From a virus, in the IMG/VR virus record IMGVR_UViG_3300030098_005108, positions 1-59,532 of that record: DNA of 59,532 nucleotides, one strand, 5' to 3'. Below the pieces are notes generated by a model. It was not told the DNA's origin, did not search any database, and saw only the letters and a program-made list of their open reading frames with translations. The position numbers and the translations under genes were made by a program. Positions 58,565 through 59,532 of the stretch are shown here, piece after piece. The first letter of the stretch is position 1. Every line of letters starts with the position of its first letter.

Positions 58565-58580
58565 AGTTATAAATAAGTAG
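58565..58580 (-). repeat. Post-terminator box, copy 3 (CTACTTATTTATAAC)
   Basis: Directly after the T8 of the terminator the minus strand reads CTACTTATTTATAAC, then TAACTAAATA. Against copy 2 (CAACTTAACAATAAC, then TAACCAAGTA) it matches at most positions including the following TAAC-y-AA-r-TA. It precedes the 127-aa gene by 17 bases. Confidence 0.55.
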
Positions 58581-58604
58581 AAAAAAAAGAGCCACAAGGG
58601 CTCT
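58581..58604 (-). terminator. Rho-independent terminator after membrane protein gene
   Basis: Minus strand AGAGCC-cttgt-GGCTCT followed by eight T. It begins 3 bases after the stop at 58607. Strong stem and U-run. Confidence 0.8.
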
Positions 58605-58606
58605 CT

Positions 58607-58867
58607 TTATTTCTTATTTTTATACTCGTCCATTACTACTGGCTCGTCAGGAGATGGAGTCATAGCAGTAAAGATGGAGAACAATACTCCTGCAATAACA
58701 GCAGTGGCTAGTCCACTAAATGTTCCTATAAATAATAGAGGAAGTAATAGTGTAAATAATATATCCCAGAATGTCTGAGTTTTTACTAGTCTCCGTCTGC
58801 CTAAGGCTTTATATACTATGATATAATAACCTATGGCAGCGAAGAATGCTATTCCTAGAATACTCAT
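58607..58867 (-). CDS. Small membrane protein (86 aa)
   Basis: Two hydrophobic stretches: residues 3-19 (ILGIAFFAAIGYYIIVY) and 35-67 (ILFTLLLPLLFIGTFSGLATAVIAGVLFSIFTAM), with a basic linker (ALGRRRLVKT) and an acidic tail. No family recognised. The start overlaps the preceding gene's stop (TAATG). Early expression suggests a host-interaction role, unproven. Confidence 0.6.
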   Translation of the reverse strand: MSILGIAFFAAIGYYIIVYKALGRRRLVKTQTFWDILFTLLLPLLFIGTFSGLATAVIAGVLFSIFTAMTPSPDEPVVMDEYKNKK

Positions 58868-59235
58868 TAGAACGGCAAGTCAGCTTTCTTACTTGCTTTC
58901 TTTCTAGTTTTCTTTGTAGGAGTTTCTACTATTTCTCTCTCCTCAACGCTAGGTTTAAGCACTTGTGCTAACGCATCTAGAGCTTTGTCTGCATTTTTAG
59001 GAGTGTAATCATTAAGAATAGGTGTATGAGATAGTTTGTTGTCTCCTACATTCTTGTTAGGAATTAACTTTAGGTTAACCCATTGATTACCATTAGAATC
59101 TGTATTCATATTGTCTTTAACAAATGAGCAGAAGTCTGCTACATTGATAGATACATTAAGAATTTTAGTTCCTGAATTAAATGTATGCTCTCTAACGAAC
59201 ATACCTTTTGCTAACGTGTTTTTGTTTTCTGACAT
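58867..59235 (-). CDS. Early ssDNA-binding-like protein with DLPF tip (122 aa)
   Basis: Beta-rich body ('GMFVREHTFNSGTKILNVSINVADFCSFVKDNMNTDSNGNQWVNLKLIPNK') then helix and a basic linker (TPTKKTRKKASKKADLPF). The last residues DLPF resemble the SSB tip also seen as DEDMPF in the gene at 50434, though the flank here is basic instead of acidic. It could be an early ssDNA-binding or SSB-mimicking protein. First protein gene of the leftward region. Confidence 0.55.
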   Translation of the reverse strand: MSENKNTLAKGMFVREHTFNSGTKILNVSINVADFCSFVKDNMNTDSNGNQWVNLKLIPNKNVGDNKLSHTPILNDYTPKNADKALDALAQVLKPSVEEREIVETPTKKTRKKASKKADLPF

Positions 59236-59264
59236 TTTAAATTGTTTTAATTAATACTTGGTTA

Positions 59265-59285
59265 GTTATTGTTAAGTTGAAAAAA
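59265..59285 (-). repeat. 21-bp direct repeat, copy 2
   Basis: Identical to 59372-59392. On the minus strand it is a T6 run followed by CAACTTAACAATAAC. It directly follows the 3' end of RNA B and precedes the first protein gene by about 30 bases. Confidence 0.7.
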
Positions 59286-59369
59286 AGATATAACCGTTGC
59301 CTCTATCTCTGGTCGGTTAACTACTAAGCACTCTAGAATACTGTTCGTGATTGTTATAAGTTATATCTT
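59280..59369 (-). ncRNA. Structured RNA candidate B
   Basis: AAGATATAAC pairs with GTTATATCTT (59285-59294 with 59360-59369, 10 bp) around 65 bases; inside, TAACCG can pair with CGGTTA (59314-59319 with 59291-59296), overlapping the outer 3' strand by four bases. A T7 run follows. No ATG within. It carries AATCACGAAC, shared with the RNA C leader. The overlapping stems allow alternative folds, as in an attenuator. Confidence 0.5.
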
Positions 59370-59371
59370 AT

Positions 59372-59392
59372 GTTATTGTTAAGTTGAAAAAA
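59372..59392 (-). repeat. 21-bp direct repeat, copy 1
   Basis: Identical to 59265-59285, 107 bp away. It starts in the T-run of RNA A's terminator and ends just before the RNA B closing stem. Confidence 0.7.
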
Positions 59393-59480
59393 GGGGCTGT
59401 GCTAAGCCCCTCTATGATAGAATGCTGATAACAAGTAGGTTACGACAATTATTATGGATAGCACGCAGCGCATTCTATAA
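59387..59480 (-). ncRNA. Structured RNA candidate A with strong terminator
   Basis: It starts a few bases after the TATATTTG box. ATAGAATGC pairs with GCATTCTAT (59470-59478 with 59417-59425, 9 bp) around 44 bases. Then GGGGCT-tagcac-AGCCCC (59410-59393) and T6 form a strong terminator. Length about 90 bases. It may be a non-coding transcript or the mRNA for the 23-codon ORF inside it. Confidence 0.6.
59402..59473 (-). CDS. Possible 23-aa hydrophobic peptide inside RNA A
   Basis: ATGCGCTGCGTGCTATCC ... GCTTAG encodes MRCVLSIIIVVTYLLSAF followed by YHRGA: a single membrane-spanning peptide with a basic residue near each end. The start lies 13 bases downstream of a -7 box and the stop falls in the terminator loop. 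The start codon is inside the RNA's closing stem, so translation would be hindered. Could be chance; the size and hydrophobicity recall type I toxin-like peptides. Confidence 0.3.
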   Translation of the reverse strand: MRCVLSIIIVVTYLLSAFYHRGA

Positions 59481-59486
59481 AGTTTG

Positions 59487-59494
59487 CAAATATA
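59487..59494 (-). promoter_or_regulatory. Bacteroidetes-type -7 box TATATTTG, early region
   Basis: Minus strand TATATTTG is the rightmost promoter-like element in the window and points at RNA A. The region upstream (59495-59532) is AT-rich; the window ends before a -33 region can be judged fully, and no TTG is seen. Confidence 0.5.
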
Positions 59495-59532
59495 ATAAAA
59501 AGTATTATAATATTTCTTTTCTTATATTTTGT

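Noticed and set aside
59280-59369. RNA B as a tRNA or tRNA-like gene
   Set aside because: The closing stem and size are tRNA-like, but there is no TTC-A T-loop, no 7-nt anticodon loop in the right place and the inner stem has a 17-nt loop.
1-59532. Lysogeny functions, diversity-generating retroelement, insertion sequences
   Set aside because: No integrase, reverse transcriptase, transposase or template/variable repeat pair was recognised.

Overview
This is about 59.5 kb of an AT-rich double-stranded DNA phage, seen as part of a larger genome. The first gene is cut by the left edge, and no terminase, portal, major capsid protein or DNA polymerase was recognised. The host is very probably a member of the Bacteroidota, most likely a marine flavobacterium. 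Promoter-like boxes fit the Bacteroidetes -7 consensus TAnnTTTG. Start codons follow A/T-only spacers instead of Shine-Dalgarno sites. Signal peptides end in AQ or GQ, and one gene product carries a type IX secretion (T9SS) sorting tail. The order of virion genes (connector/ring-like proteins, tail 'muzzle'-like giant, internal cargo proteins, giant virion RNA polymerase) is that of crAss-like phages (Crassvirales) and related flavobacterial podoviruses. That placement is an inference from motifs and gene order; no database search was possible.

Plus strand, 1-46789, late/virion region. Positions 1-4900 hold small virion proteins and connector/ring-like proteins. Positions 4904-13352 hold a tail ring protein with nested domain insertions and a 2309-residue tail protein. 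Positions 13363-30826 hold four tightly coupled genes for proteins probably packaged in the head and ejected. One carries a lysozyme domain. The last is a 4081-residue giant with a zincin HEAGH motif and an RNA polymerase DxDGD active-site motif. Positions 30860-34282 hold fibre/adhesin genes (tandem duplicates, a LamG-like protein, a PKD plus BspA-like protein). Positions 34298-40143 hold a cassette of envelope-directed proteins: an outer-membrane-barrel candidate, a small exported beta protein, a thermonuclease, small membrane proteins, an exported thioredoxin-like protein without active-site cysteines, and an 877-residue Cys-rich repeat protein with a T9SS tail. Positions 40152-46789 hold a holin, a DUF5675 lysin candidate, more fibre proteins, a guanidinoacetate-methyltransferase-like enzyme and a metallophosphoesterase.

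Minus strand, 59494-46767, early/replication region, read right to left. It opens with a promoter and two short structured transcripts ending in terminators (59280-59494). Next come an SSB-tip-bearing protein and a membrane protein, a 127-residue unknown, a gene-free stretch with another structured RNA candidate, and a dense operon of about a dozen small unknown genes led by an Api92/YubB-like protein and closed by a DUF932 protein. The replication/recombination block follows: zinc-ribbon protein, DnaB-type helicase, HU-like protein, Rad52-family annealing protein, SSB-like protein, RusA-like resolvase, small HTH protein, RecE/YqaJ-like exonuclease, DUF3310 protein and small membrane proteins. 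The two strands converge, with a short overlap, at 46767-46789.

Four terminators in the early region are each followed at once by a box close to CWACTTAnnAATAA. This repeated module, together with an encoded virion RNA polymerase, is the best candidate here for an undescribed regulatory system. Nine short genes (34-56 codons) and one 23-codon ORF that conventional length cut-offs miss are also listed.
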